Assembly (NCBI GenBank): GCA_039720395.1
Contig: CM077826.1
Location: forward strand, 37,042,790 to 37,106,789
Reading direction: 5' to 3'
From: Liquidambar formosana
Taxonomy: Eukaryota; Streptophyta; Magnoliopsida; Saxifragales; Altingiaceae
DNA length: 64,000 nucleotides
In this document: one piece after another, positions 1 to 12,000 of the stretch
How positions within the stretch are numbered: position 1 is the stretch's first letter
Layout of the letters: every line of letters starts with the position of its first letter
The notes under the pieces: model-generated
Told to the model about the DNA's origin: nothing
Databases searched by the model: none
What the model saw: only the letters and a program-made list of their open reading frames with translations
Translations under genes and position numbers: made by a program

Positions 1-1
1 T

Positions 2-226
2 GGGGCTATTGCTCAAGCTAAGGAACCACGGTCTCATCAAAAGTCCAAACACATTGAGCGTCGATTCCATGTGATTAGAGAGATCATTGGAAGAGGTGAT
101 ATTAGCATACAGAAGATTCACACAACAGAGAATGTAGCAGATCCCTTCACTAAAGCTATGACCCAAGAGCAGTTGGATCACCACAGACAGGAAATGGGTA
201 TTAGATACATTGTGGATTGGCTATAG
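2..226 (+). CDS. Ty1/copia Pol C-terminal fragment (end of RNase H region)
   Basis: The reading frame is open from the window edge to a TAG stop at 224-226. It encodes about 74 residues that match the C-terminus of the minus-strand copia Pol at 40921-42978 almost residue for residue, including the stretches KEPRSHQKSKHIE and ENVADPFTKAM and the ending DWL. In copia elements this is the last part of the RNase H domain, which degrades template RNA during reverse transcription. The 5' part lies outside the window. The stop is followed after 14 nt by the LTR, the normal copia arrangement. No lesion is visible in this short piece. Confidence 0.9.
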   Translation, partial: GAIAQAKEPRSHQKSKHIERRFHVIREIIGRGDISIQKIHTTENVADPFTKAMTQEQLDHHRQEMGIRYIVDWL

Positions 227-240
227 TGCAAGTGGGAGAT
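227..240 (+). other. polypurine tract of the copia element
   Basis: The purine-rich AAGTGGGAGAT sits directly between the Pol stop codon and the LTR start TGTTAGAG. This is where plus-strand DNA synthesis is primed in LTR retrotransposons. The same sequence recurs next to the LTRs at 34090 and 40906. Confidence 0.75.
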
Positions 241-486
241 TGTTAGAGTTATGCCCTAGAGCCAATCATAGAGATGATTGTTTAGGGATAAAGGAACAAT
301 CATTTGATTTCATTTATGTATGTCACATTTATTAAGGAGAAGACAAAAATTCTGTAAGTGTTCTAACCCTCTTCATAGCTAGGGTTTGATTTTGTATATG
401 CATAGTTAGATTCATGGGCTGTGGAATCAAAGGGAAAATTTTTATATTCCGCACTTCTATTTTTCCCTCTTGTATGATTCCCAACA
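241..486 (+). repeat. copia 3' LTR with a large internal deletion
   Basis: It starts TGTTAGAGTTATGCCC and ends TATGATTCCCAACA, exactly the two ends of the complete LTR at 39252-40906. It is only 246 bp, against about 1655 bp for the complete LTR. The first ~95 bp and last ~150 bp are retained, and the middle, including the TATA box, is missing. It ends abruptly against internal sequence of gypsy element G1, so the copia element was inserted in G1. The candidate 5-bp target duplication at 487-491 (GATTC) cannot be checked because the other end is outside the window. Confidence 0.88.
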
Positions 487-682
487 GATTCAGCCCCTCT
501 GTAAAGTACTTATCACAAAAATCTGTATCTGCCAAAGCTGGATCGGAACTTGGGTAAAAAGTGCAATAGTGTGATGGCTCTTCCTTTCTGAATTCTTGTA
601 CGCCTTCAAACCCCATAGTAAGGACCACATTTTAGAACAAAGTGACCATGGTTTCAGAATCCATATGCTCCACCCAATCTTC

Positions 683-1800
683 TTATTTCTTCTCCCAATA
701 GCTATCATTGATGGCTTCATCATCTACCATTTCACCGGTGATTGGATACCACTCGGTGAAGAAAATCTCGAACCCCAGGATTCTGATCTTGGTTGTTGGA
801 TTGATCATAAGCTCTAGGAACCCACAATACAAGAAGTCATCCCCCTCCTTGATAAAATAGCCATTCAGAGTCAGCCTGTATGGTGAAATCTTAAAATCTG
901 GCACCCTTCCTTTGGCTCTAGCTTTTCCCTTCTCCTTATTCCTCCTTGTCATTTCTGCATAGTCATTCTTAGTGGGCTCATATCCTAACCCAAAAGTGTA
1001 GGAAACAACCCGGCTTTGAATAGAATGGGGAATTCTTTGTTGGCAACGCCCTAGACCCATACCCGGGAAGAAATTCATTTTCCGCATTATCTCACTAATA
1101 TGTAAATTACCATGGGGACAATAGTCAAGGGGTATCAATTCTTCATTTTCCAACTCCTTTTCTATGCACTGCACATACTCAAACCCAAACAAGGGTATCT
1201 CATTTGATTCTGGTTTTATTTCACATACGGGTACTCCCGCTATTTTCAAATCATAGTCCCCTTGAAGCGTAACAATAGCTCCCTTATGTGGGAACTTTAC
1301 CTTTTGATGTAAGGATGATGGTACAGCCCCAGCAGGATGAATCCAAGGCCTTCCCAATAACAGATTAAAACACGACGGCACATCCAAGACTTGAAACTCC
1401 ACTCTAAACTCCGTGGGTCCCATGATTAGAGGTAAAGTGACCACCCCAATTACTTCTCTACGGGTATTATCATACGCCCTCACTGTCTGCCCAGATGGAG
1501 TGAAATCAGTGGGCCCCAAGCCCAAAACGGTTGCAGTTCTCAAGGGACATACATTCAGCGCAGAACCATTATCAATTAAGACCGTGGGAACCCTCTTCCC
1601 CATGGTGTCAACAGTTATGTGCAAAGCTTGGGAGTGGCTTGGCCCACTCTTGGGTAAATCAGCCTCTGTGAACACTATAGTGGAATTCTTCGGAGCAGGG
1701 TTTACTAGATTCACCAATCCTTCAGGAGACAAATCAACTAGAACCTATATTTGGTTTAGCAACTTCAGCACTGTCTGTCTGTGTTTGTGAGAGGCCATAA
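683..1800 (-). pseudogene. gypsy protease and G-patch-like region of G1
   Basis: An open frame of about 349 residues has a retropepsin-like segment around residue 52 with the active-site-like motif LIDNGSALNVCP. It continues through VPSCFNLLLGRPWIH, a conserved stretch of gypsy proteases around the flap and C-terminal part. Near residue 216 there is a glycine-rich MNFFPGMGLGRCQQ segment that resembles the G-patch found after protease in several retroelements. The active site reads D-N-G-S rather than D-T/S-G, a variant I recall from plant Tat-type elements. The frame upstream is joined to gag but carries stops, one just ahead of position 1735, so this is a decayed part of a Gag-Pol polyprotein. 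No RT follows within the window. Confidence 0.75.
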
Positions 1801-1867
1801 GCAAGCCCCAAATAGTGATATTAGCATTGGTCTTCTTCAATTGTCTGAGTACTTCATCTTCTTCTTC

Positions 1868-3830
1868 TTACACATCAAGGCACTTGTCTAACTCACCCAG
1901 TGGATTATCAGACTCCAAGTGCGGAGGCTTGAAATGGTGGCCCCCCCTTGTCATGTGGTCCACTTCTTCATCACTAGCCCAAATGTCATCAATCTCATTA
2001 GTGTCACCCATTAGGTCATCCCATTCAATCATGTCAATGTCCTCCATCTGTACCTCTTCAGGTATATCATCCCAGCCCATGGATCTGGGTAAAGCACATA
2101 GTAATCAAACTTCCCCGAAGGTTCTCCCAACAACCCCACTCGAGGGTCTCTTGCTTCATATCTTCTTTTTAACTGCTGTTAGATGGACTTCTTTCGCAAT
2201 TGTAGGGCCTTTTGGTCAATAAGGTCTTGAACAATCTTTTTCAACATAGCACAATCCTCAGTGTCATGGCCGGGTGTACCATGGTATTAGCAATATTGAT
2301 GGGGTGTTTGGGGTATTGGCTTTGGAAGGTGAGGTATGATAAGGCCTTTGTTATAGCATTGGTAAAAGGCTTGGGTCAAGGACATGGGTAATGGGGTGTA
2401 TTGTCTTATGGGTAAGTAAGGTCGAGATGGGTCGGCTTCAATGGCATTTATGGAGTTGGATGAATTATGAGAGGGAAGTGGATTTTGGGTGATATTTGGG
2501 CGATTTGGTAGAGTTGGTGGTGAGATGATTTGCTTGTCAAGTAAGTCTTGGATCTCATGCCTAAGGCGATAGCAACGGTTGATTGAGTAGCCTTTGGCTT
2601 GGTGGAATTTGCAATATTCATTCTCATTGTAGTTCTTGGGCAATGGGTTTGGTGGTGGTCTTGGGTCGAGAGGTTTCAATAGGCCTTGGCTTTTTAGCTT
2701 CTCAAGTACTTTCTTAAGTGGCATATGTAGCTCGGTGAATTGGCGAGGTGGGTTGGTGTCATTTAGGGAGATGGGTTGAGTGGGTTGGATTATGGCATTG
2801 ACCTTGGCATTGTTTTTCCCAGCAAAGTTCGGCCTACGGATCCTTTGGACTTCTTCCGTCTTGATTGAGCCATCGGCAATAGCATCCTCAACTTGTGTAC
2901 CTGCTCCGATAAGAGCCTTGAAATTAGGGAAGTAGTGAGCAAAGAGGTGCTTGTGATACACTGACAATAGGTTCTTAACCACCAACTGAACCTGATCTTC
3001 CTCATTCGGTCTATCTGCCATTTTCGAGGCCTTTTGCCTCCACCTTGTAATGAAAGCAGAGAAACGTCTCATTAGCCCCTTGTTTGGTGGTCTCTAGGTC
3101 CCTTCGTGTGACATCCACCTCAGTTTTATACTTGTAGTGCTATGAAAACTCATTACATATGTCCTCTTAAGTTCGGGTTCTATTCTCATCCAATGCTAGG
3201 AACCACTTTAAGGCAGAAGTGGCTAGGGTTTCATGGAACATTTGAGCCAAGAGTTCATCTGTCGCTCCTCGAGGGTGCATAGCTCGTACATACATCTTCA
3301 AATGGGTCTTGGGGCAACCCGTTACATCAAACTTTTCTAATTCAGGCATCTTGAATTGTAGTGGAATACGAGCTTGAGGAAACAAAGATAGGGTACGTAC
3401 ATCCACCATGTCCTCTGTCCTACGGATTCCCTTTATAGTTCTCTCCAATGCTTCTACCTTGCTAGCCAACATGGAATCTGTATCAGAAGTCTTCCCTTTA
3501 CTTCCCCCTTCTAGGTTAAAAATTTCAGGTGATTCACTCCCCTTGGGCTTAGTATTTCCTCCCTCATTGGTCTTAGTGCCTTCTCCAGACTGAGTCCTAT
3601 CTTCGGTGTTATCCCCCGGGGTACGGCCATTATTCTGTTCGGGTTCCGACATCTTATGTTGGATATCTTGGGCCATTTTCAATGCTCTCTCGGATACATC
3701 AGTGGTGTAGTCAAGCTTGGTCATGATAGCCTTTAAACAAGTCTCAATATCAAAACCCCCTTCACTAGTTGCTTCGTCGGCTATATCTAACTGGTTGGTA
3801 GGATCAATCTTCATTAAGCGCCCTTGCTGG
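1868..3830 (-). pseudogene. gypsy Gag of G1, broken by stops and a frameshift
   Basis: The N-terminal block (3814-3167) contains the capsid-like stretch GCPKTHLKMYVRAM and ends at a TAA where the sister gag at 58280 has a tryptophan codon. The middle block (3072-2287) continues the same protein after a one-base frameshift near 3060 and carries a zinc knuckle of C-X2-H-X4-H-X4-C form (CKFHQAKGYSINRC, with the second His replaced by Tyr). A second knuckle overlaps a stop near 2285. The last piece (2080-1868) is acidic. Gag packages element RNA into cytoplasmic particles. This copy cannot make full-length protein. The gag at 57687-59466 is its close relative on the other strand. Confidence 0.82.
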
Positions 3831-4507
3831 TCGCGGATCCAAGCCAGTACGTCCTCTCACTCCTCTAAGAAAGGGAACAATCAGTCTCTCATCCTAAGGA
3901 TATGTCCTAAGCTTCCATATTTGTCTCAATGACTTCACATCATATATTCTCAATTAGTCCCTTTTAATCCAATCACCTTTGCAAGGGTCATAGGTGAAAG
4001 GTACATATTAAGGATATAGGGTGCAAAGGTCCTCCATTAATTTTTCATTAAGCACATCACAAATACGGTCATGATATCATTACAAACAATGTGGGTGCAT
4101 AACGATGAAACCATAGTGCCCTACAAGTCTGTCTATATGGACTAATGATAAGGGTAGGCTGGGGACCTTCACTTGCTTGAGCAATCTTTATACCTAACCA
4201 CATGTGGCATCAAGAATGCCACGTGGGTCCAGCAGTACGTGATTAACTCATTTAATATACCCAAGGGTACTTGGCAAGAGAGGTTGATAACTTTCACCCC
4301 AACACATGGAATCAGGAAAATCAAGGTTGAGGCTAGGCCCATTAGTGGCAAGGATACATCGAGGGACATTGATCCTAGCATGCAAGAGTTTGCGCACACA
4401 ATGCAATAAGTGAAAGCACACAATCAAGTGGATGCAATGTGATTGATTTTAATTAAACAAAAGAAATTAACTTAGCCCAATCAAATTATATAGAGTCTAG
4501 CCCACAA

Positions 4508-4526
4508 ATCCCCAATGGAGTCACCA
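4508..4526 (-). other. primer binding site of G1 (tRNA-Arg type, mutated)
   Basis: Read on the minus strand, TGGTGACTCCATTGGGGAT lies three bases inside the LTR end. It matches the PBS of the sister elements (TGGCGACTCCACTGGGGAT) except for two transitions. That sequence is complementary to the 3' end of plant tRNA-Arg(ACG) apart from one base, according to my knowledge of that tRNA. Confidence 0.7.
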
Positions 4527-5849
4527 GTCTGTGGACCCCGGAAAATCGGCCCACAAGGATTGCAAAAGAAAAATGGGTTTGAAAAAGGAAAAGGAGTCGC
4601 CACCTTATTTTTTAAAGGAAACAAGGAAAACCCTAAAAAAACAGTTTTGTTTTAGGAAAACAAAAGAATGACTCCATGTTTAAAAATGGTAAGGCCAAAC
4701 GTCTTTTGGAAACCAAAGATGGTGGATCTGGAGGCTAAGTTACAATATGGGAAGGTTCTAGGCAAAGCCTATAGGCACCCATATCGCCCTAAACGGTCTC
4801 TTAATTTAATTGGGCTAAATCAAAGTCTTAATCACACATCAATTAACAATTATCATCACAAGACAGCATGCATATCATCCATTCATTCATCCATATAAGC
4901 AATTAAATCAAAGAAAAACAGAAAAAAAGAAAGAGGGGAAGGAAAACCTAGGATACTTAGTATCCTAGGGCGGACTTGAACCTCACGAAGAGCGCCTACG
5001 TACCATGTATGGAAATACATGGATCAAAGTCCACGTAGTTCGAAAGGGAATAGGATTATAACCTAATAAAGGCCTATGGTAAACCCTAAGTTTCCTTTCA
5101 AGAAAAACATGGTAAGTTTCCAAAAATGAATGATTCTCAAAACTCTTTAGTAAATATGGAATTTGATAAAGATAGAAACTTTGATTTAAAAAGGTATTTT
5201 TTAATGAAAGGAAACTATAAGGATTACCATGTTCCCCTATTAGGAAATAACCCTAGGAGGGGAGAAAGGGAAAGTTTCAAGGAAAGGAAAGTAAGGTGAA
5301 TTAGGGCACCTTCATACCCAACTTACCTTAAGCGAAAGCAACCTGTCAAAATAACCACCCTATTGCATAGGGTAATTATCTTATTTGCAAGATTTCATCT
5401 CGCAATAGCCAAAATAACCATCCCACATTGGTGGGGTAGTTGCACCTGTTGTACCTGTCAAGCACCTGCAATTTCCATGCAAAACATACCAAAAATACCA
5501 ACCAACCAAACTAGTTCCTAATCAAGCAATTATCATGCTTAAACATAGGCTAACACATGCTCAAAATATCATATCAAGGACAAATAACAGATCTGGACAG
5601 AATTGAAGATAAGGCTTAAAATCCTTCACAAGTCATGTAAACAACATGAGTCATGAACTAAAGTAAACCCTAACTCAACCCTATATGCAATAACATGCAA
5701 ACAACCCTAAAACCAACTACCAAGGATGCAAAAATATCATATTTATCTAATATGCAACACATATGCAGCAACTACAAGGAAAAACTAGAGACTAACCCTA
5801 AGCTATCATGCTATATGCAACTTTCCTAAAACAAGGATGAATAAAAACC

Positions 5850-6540
5850 CTAGAATCACAATGGTACATAAAATCACATGAAATAACACTCTAACATACT
5901 AAACAACCCATGAATATTATCCTAAACATGCATACTAGCTAATAGAAACAACAAAATATGATAAGAACATAAGCTTTAATATGCAAAAGAGTTATTTCAT
6001 GCAGAAAACCAATTTCAGCACTAAGGAAACCCTAGAGTCCCAAACATGCAGTAAATCACATGGAATAACATTCTAGCATACTAAACAGCCCATGAATATC
6101 ATCTTAAACATGCATACTAGCTAATAGAAACAGCAAAATAGGATAATAACATAAGCTTTAATATGCAAAAGAGTTATTTCATGCAGAAAACCAATTTCAG
6201 CACTAAGGAAACCCTAAAGTCCCAAACATGCAGTAAATCACGTGGAATAACATTCTAGCATACTAAACAGCCCATGAATATCATCCTAAACATGCATACT
6301 AGCTAATAGAAACAGCAAAATATGACAAAAACATATGCTTTAATATGCAAAAGAGTTATTTCATGGAGAAAACCAATTTCAGCACTAAGGAAACCCTAGA
6401 GTCCCAAACTATGCAGTAAATCACATGGAATAACATTCTAGCATACTAAACAACCCATGAATATCATCCTAAATATGCATACTAGCTAATAGAAGCAGCA
6501 AAACACAATAAAAACATATGCTTTAACATGACACAATGCT
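5850..6540 (-). repeat. tandem repeat inside the G1 LTR, ~181 bp x about 4
   Basis: The phrase CATACTAAACARCCCATGAA recurs near 5895, 6077, 6259 and 6442, each time followed by the same ~160 bp. Copies are about 95% alike by eye and the last is partial. The repeat lies between the TATA-like box and the splice-donor-like site, so it would be transcribed as part of the leader. Confidence 0.85.
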
Positions 6541-6822
6541 ATTCTATGCAAAACCCTAATTTAAAAGAGAGAAAAAAAGGATGAGGGAGAGTATACCTAT
6601 AGTGAAGTACCCTTTTGCTGCTGTAGAGAGTCCTCCTTCTCTTGTGTACTGCTGGGAATTCCTTCCTTCAAGCCTCCAGCCCTCCTTCAAGCTCTCTCTC
6701 TCACTCTCTCACTTAAAGTTTAAGTTAAACTACCCTAAGGATAGGCTGTCATAGCCTCCATGTGCCTTCTTCTCCAAAAAATTCCTCCAAGTGCCTCCCC
6801 CTATTGCCGAAGTATAAGGGGG

Positions 6823-6830
6823 TATTTATA
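6823..6830 (-). promoter_or_regulatory. TATA-like box in G1 LTR
   Basis: TATAAATA on the minus strand, roughly 980 bp from the LTR start. The corresponding place in the other gypsy LTRs also has a TATA-like box (35661, 55717, 60440), which supports it as the retroelement promoter. Confidence 0.5.
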
Positions 6831-7865
6831 GGGTTTGAGGGAAAGCCCTCAATGGTTGGGATTAAAACCCTAGGTATTGATCCAAGGGTTCTTAGAGGTT
6901 CCCTTGGGGCTCAAGTAGGTCAAATAGGGCTGAAAATAAGGTTAAATGGCGGCTGGAGGCGAGCAAATCCGAGGAAATAGGAAGGGAGCCGCGTCAACAC
7001 TCAAAAAAGGAAAGAGGCTCGGATGACCATCTGGGGCTGAGCGGCTAGCCACCTGGACCCATGTGGCTAGCCGCCCAGGCCTGGGTGGTCACCCGAGGCC
7101 CTGTCAGCTTATGCCCATATTTGACCCCTTCAACTTCCAAATGTGTTTCAGGGCTCAAATCAACTCCGATTTTGACGAAACAAAAGCCAAAACGACTCTG
7201 TTTCGAAGGGGAATGTAATTTAAGTCACTTAAGGGCAAGAAACCCTAGCCACGGCTGCATGGTTGGGTCCTACAAAGGCGGTTAACCGTTGTGCCTGACC
7301 ATCGCTTAGCTTAGGTATACACATAGGGTTGCACCGAATGCTTTCCAATTTGAAATTCAACCTTCCTAAACACATTTGCGGATGAAATTAAGACTAATCA
7401 AGGTCAAATGAAGCAGTCATAGAGTGAAAATCATGAGTTGATTCGAGCTAACCCGAAATAGGTCTCTGAACCAACCTGAGCCATGTTGAGCTATTCTAAT
7501 CCCGAACCATCAATTCATCGAATTGAACCCATAAACACCTCAAATGCATCCATATGAACTCCAATTAGCAACTTGGAGATCATTTCAAGGTCAAATGGAA
7601 AGTTTGTGACCTAAAAAACGGTTATGCCCCTCAAGTCACGAAAGTTCTTATTAGCCCTCAAGATCAACTCCAAATTAAACCAAAATTCATACACATCATC
7701 CTCAGGACCTTAGAAACTCAATGCAAAAGACTAGACTCAAAAAGGAAACAAAAAGATACATAAAATGACAAACCCTAGCTAAGGTGGCAAAAATGGGGTG
7801 TGACAGGCATTACAGTGGGTTTCTGATGCAAAGAACAAACCCAGGATAGAAATCTGAGCTGGCAT

Positions 7866-10800
7866 TTTGTTGAGTTATTCTACGAGGTTGTACTCGTTCT
7901 TCTTGAGAGCTCTTAGGAACTTGTTGAGGTCTTCTTCCGTTATCGGTGCCTTGATTTCGTTTGCCTCATGAGACTTGTCTTTCCCTTTTTTCCGCAAGAG
8001 TTCAAGTTCAATGGGCGTGTAACATCTACTGGATCGAGTCATTCCTTCGATTTCTCCCATATTGGCCTCAGTTCTGACTTCCATCCCATCTAGGTAGGTC
8101 ACCTTTAATCCATAACTCCAAGGCATAACATGATAAGGGACATATGGGAGTTGTTGGGAGATACTTATCGTTATCAGTTATGGCTCAAAGATAGTGATAG
8201 TCGTCTCCTGCTTTGATGACGGGATAGAGATAACATAAGCCTTCTGAGAGTACGCCAATGGAACTTTTGTAGCATTCTGACTGTAATCGGTGGAAAACCT
8301 GTGCAATCCAAGGTGAAAGTAGCATTGACTTCTTCCATAGCACTCTGATCTTCCGTAAGAGAGATAACGTAGTATATGGCATTTGCATCAATCTGGAAAC
8401 TCAGAAGACTGCATTCGAGCAAGTCTTGTATCCTGTGCCTGAGGTGCATGCACCTAGTTGTATGGTGTCCGATCCTCTAGAGTGGTAATCACAATGCTCC
8501 CCGAGTTGGAAACCTCGATCTTGGGGATTTAGGGGATACTGTGGTAGTGGTTGTATCAAACTTGCAGCGATGAGATTCGACAGCAAATAGGAGGGTGGTA
8601 TGGGTAGGTCACTGAGCATCCTATCCTGATTCATGCCTGGGAGTTCCCAAACGATTAGTCCTGGGAAGAAAGATTGATTGGTCTGGTCTCTGCTGGTTTC
8701 ATGACGAACCATAGCTTCCACTACATTTCTCAGAGTCCTTACTTCCTTGCGAAGTTCGTTTAGACTTTCCATTAATGGAGGGGATTCTAAGATAGCCCCA
8801 TTTCTTTCATCTAGGTGGGTCATAGCAACTTGCCATTCCTCAACACGAGCTAGATTCATACTAACCTACGCTCTTGGCTTCGTTATTAGTTGAGATGGGT
8901 CGAATGGCCTTTCTCCTCCAGAAATTGCTCTGCAAGAGTCTACCGTTTCCCCGTACTTGTATCTGATATTAGTAGTTGTGTTGCTTAGGCATGAATCTAC
9001 TAATTTGCTTCTTTTCTGGTGACAGTAAACTTGGTATGGCAGATTTCTGGTTTCTAGTTGGTAGTGATAGAGAGGCTTGTTGTCGACATTCTGATAGGCG
9101 ATGATGGGAAACTTCTTTCGTGATGCCGATCGAAGTACCAAGCTATTGATATAGGGCTAGAGAAGCTCTCTTGTATAGCCCTCATGGTATACGGAGGTTA
9201 AGTCTTGTTGATAGGTAATGATGGGGAACATGACATCGGTGGATGGCAATAGTAGCCCTTCATTGATGTATGGCTCGACAGATTCAATCGTTGGTCTTTT
9301 TAGCCTAACATAGGGGCCTCTCCCCTTGTTTTCGATAACATTAGTGTATGAACCACCTTCTCTTCCCAGCTTGAGCTGTACCCTACCTCCTGGTGGTGTA
9401 ATAAGTTGAGAAGGATCAAACATGTCTTCCTTTATTGGTGCTTTCCCCTTTCGCATGAAGCTGGGCATAACGGTTCTTTGTCCAACCAGATAGGTCCTCT
9501 CAGCCGTATTCCGCTTGATCTTTCTGGCACGACAATTCCATGAATGTGAAAGGCTTTTCTAGAGTAGTGCTTTGTTTGAACGGAGAGCGAGTGGGAGCTC
9601 TACGTGAGATGTGTATAGCCATGAACTCTTCCTCGGCTATCTATCAAGTCAGGCTTTGCTGCAAAGATTCATATGGCAGGGCTTCACGATGTTTCCTGGT
9701 ATCCGCGTCTAAATAATCAATAGTGGCTGATTCTCTGTAACAAGCTTCACAGTAACACGATTTTCAGCCAATTATGCCCATTCTCGTCTATCCCTTGATA
9801 GATAGGTCTCTTCTAGCCTCTGTAGGCAATAATAGGGAACTCGTACCCTTCTGCTTCTTTCAATGTCCCATTCTCGAATAGGAGCCTTAATGCTTTCTTC
9901 GTAAAGATAGCTTGTTAAACTAGGGTGCCGTCTGTTTGATACTGCCATGATAGGGAAGTCCTTGGGTAAAGCCTGTAAGAGATACCTCCATATGAGGTAA
10001 GGCTGAATTAAGCTGGCGGTCGGTTGCTCCAGTGGGATGAGATCTAGGGCTTGCCCTATCATGTTGACCTCTTGTTGGTCTTCCCTTATTTCTTTGAACT
10101 CAAGCCTTATTTATGCTCCTTGGGGAGATTATGAGCTGCCTTGGGTTGAAAACCCCTTCCTGGTTGTCGACTTCATTTGCCGTATGAGCTAAAGAAGGCC
10201 CTGAGTGAGACGGCAACGGGTTTTGGATGACATTGGGCTTGACTTCCTGTTCTACCTTGAACTGGAGTAAATTCTTGTCCAAATAAATCTTGGATGCAAT
10301 CACAAAGGATAAAGCATTTGTCTGTTATATGTCCAGATCCACCCTGATGGAATTCGCATCTAGCATTTAGGTCCCACCACCTTAGCAAGGGATCAAGAGT
10401 AGGCTTGGGAGGAACTGTAGTGATAAGGTTAGCTGCCGAGAGTTGAAGCAATAATTGCGACATAGGTACTGGCTGTGTATCAAATTTCTAGGGTTCCCTT
10501 TTCTGAAAAAGTGCCGGGATAGGATTTGTACTAGGTGGAGTGGTCATTGCATTCAGTACTGCTACTGTTGGTAGTATAAATGATTGAGAAGCCGTTTGTG
10601 GGTAAGAAAGATGCCCTTGTAAAGCATTTGCAAGTGTAGTGGCGATCATTTGGACCTCATGGCGTGGCCCTGGTTCTGTGCGCCATATCTGAACTCTTCT
10701 ACCATTCGCGCTAGTGTTTCCTTGGTCAATCAGAGTCTGAAGGGCCTGTGTATCTATAAGCCTACCAAATTTAACTCCGTCTTCAACTCTTTCTCCTACA

Positions 10801-11800
10801 ATAACCAGATCAGCGAATCCTGAACCTGTATGCCATAGGAGATGTGAGTAGTATAGTTCTTTCAGCGTATTGAGAAAGGCGCTGACCATCTCCTGTTCCA
10901 TCATGGGCGGTTTCACTTGTACTGCTAGTTCCCTCCATCGTTGGGCGTAACTCCTGAATGACTCATTACCTCGTTTCTGTTGCCGTTGTAGCTCAAAATG
11001 GTCTAGAGCCATTTCTATATTGAATCGGTACTAGGCCAGAAAGGCATTGGCTAAATCGGACAATGTATGGATTTTATGCGGATCTAGCTAAACAAACCAG
11101 GACAGGGCGGAGCCCGTAAGGCTCTTTTGGAATTATTGGATTAAGAACCTCTCATCGTTACCATATGGCACATCTCTCCGCAATACACCCTAAGGTGTGT
11201 AAGTGGGCAACCAGTTCCGTTGTATTTGCTGAATTTTGGGGTCTTGTATTTGGGTGGAGGTTTCATGTCTAGGAATAAACATAAACTTGAGAAGTCTGCA
11301 TTCCCAATGCATTGATCCCTTGTAGTCCCCGGATCTTTTCCTCCAAGCTCTCGAGTTTCGTGGCAACCTTTTTATTCTTGGCTTCTGTTTTAGGCTTCTC
11401 ACCCTTGTCATTAGGGCTTTCAGATGAAGTGTTTTCTCTGGAGTTCTCCGGAATGGGTGGAGGTTAAGTCCTAGGATTCTGTGTAGTGTTTGACTGCCCA
11501 CCAGGTGGAGGTGGTGGAGTGTTTGTCTTCTATGATGCAGCTAACATGGCAGTTAGTGCGGCCATTAGCTCTTCCAAGCGATCAACTTGAGGATTACTGC
11601 TCTCAGATGCTTCTTCTATGACTGGTGACACGTGTTGTTCTGTCCTTTCTGGGCTATTAGAAGGGTCGCGGATTTGTCCGCAGGTGGACTTGGATCGTCC
11701 CCAAGGTCGCACTATGGTGGTAACTGTCTGGTCAAAGCTTGTAAGTTCTGTGCTTCTTGGAGCGTCGACGGCTTTTGTTCTTTGTAACTTGACTGTGATG
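7866..11800 (-). pseudogene. decayed gag / gag-pro spacer of G2
   Basis: Coding pieces in different frames follow each other in the order expected for a plant gypsy gag. An N-terminal piece lies at 11712-11530 (ending MAALTAMLAAS). A capsid-like piece at 11012-10488 contains RGNESFRSYAQRWRELAVQV. A zinc-knuckle piece at 10463-10173 has CEFHQGGSGHITDKC, with five residues between the histidines instead of four. Spacer pieces lie at 10062-8401. The junction with protease is at 8126-7875 (MTRSSRCYTPIELELLRKK, and in the next frame segment LNKMPAQISI). At least ten interruptions are needed to link them, so no product is expected. The spacer repeats the phrase FDPSQLI or FNPRQLI three times. Confidence 0.7.
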
Positions 11801-11829
11801 TTGGGCTACTTGGAGCCTGAAATGGATAC

Positions 11830-12000
11830 TTAGTACTTGATGCCTTGTAGCACTTTGTACTTAGTACTTGATAGTGGTGCTATCTCTTGTGGATAGTACT
11901 CTGTTGCTGATTCTTTCTTCTACTTTTCCACCTAGTATCTTATACCTAGTACCTTGTACCTAGTACCTTGCAACTAGTACCTAATGTAGGTAAAGACATA
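11830..12000. repeat. short tandem repeats of a TAGTACCTT-like unit
   Basis: The G2 leader upstream of gag holds many imperfect copies of CTTAGTACTTG and ACCTAGTACCTTGT over about 170 bp. The unit is roughly 10-13 bp. No coding sense is apparent. Confidence 0.65.

Larger units (their letters stand above)
487..7805 (-). mobile_element. Ty3/gypsy element G1 (Tat-like), 5' part
   Basis: Reading on the minus strand, the order is a 5' LTR (7805-4530), a primer binding site resembling the 3' end of tRNA-Arg, a leader, gag (about 3830-1868) and a protease plus G-patch-like region (about 1800-683). The rest of pol would lie below position 487, where a copia element interrupts it. Its LTR begins inside the coding region of the older element G2, so G1 is nested in G2. 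The tRNA-Arg PBS, long repeat-bearing LTR, CHHC knuckles and G-patch-like segment point to the Tat/Ogre side of Ty3/gypsy. That placement is inference from family knowledge. Confidence 0.85.
4530..7805 (-). repeat. 5' LTR of gypsy element G1
   Basis: On the minus strand it starts TGTCACACCCCATTTTTG and ends GGGGTCCACA, giving 5'-TG...CA-3' ends over about 3276 bp. Near-identical ends bound the LTRs at 34686, 54728 and 59467. It contains a TATA-like box at 6823-6830, a 181-bp tandem repeat at about 5850-6540, a splice-donor-like AAGGTAAGT at 5322-5330, and a conserved block at 4978-5045 shared with the other LTRs. The short ORFs inside it are not supported as genes. Confidence 0.85.
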
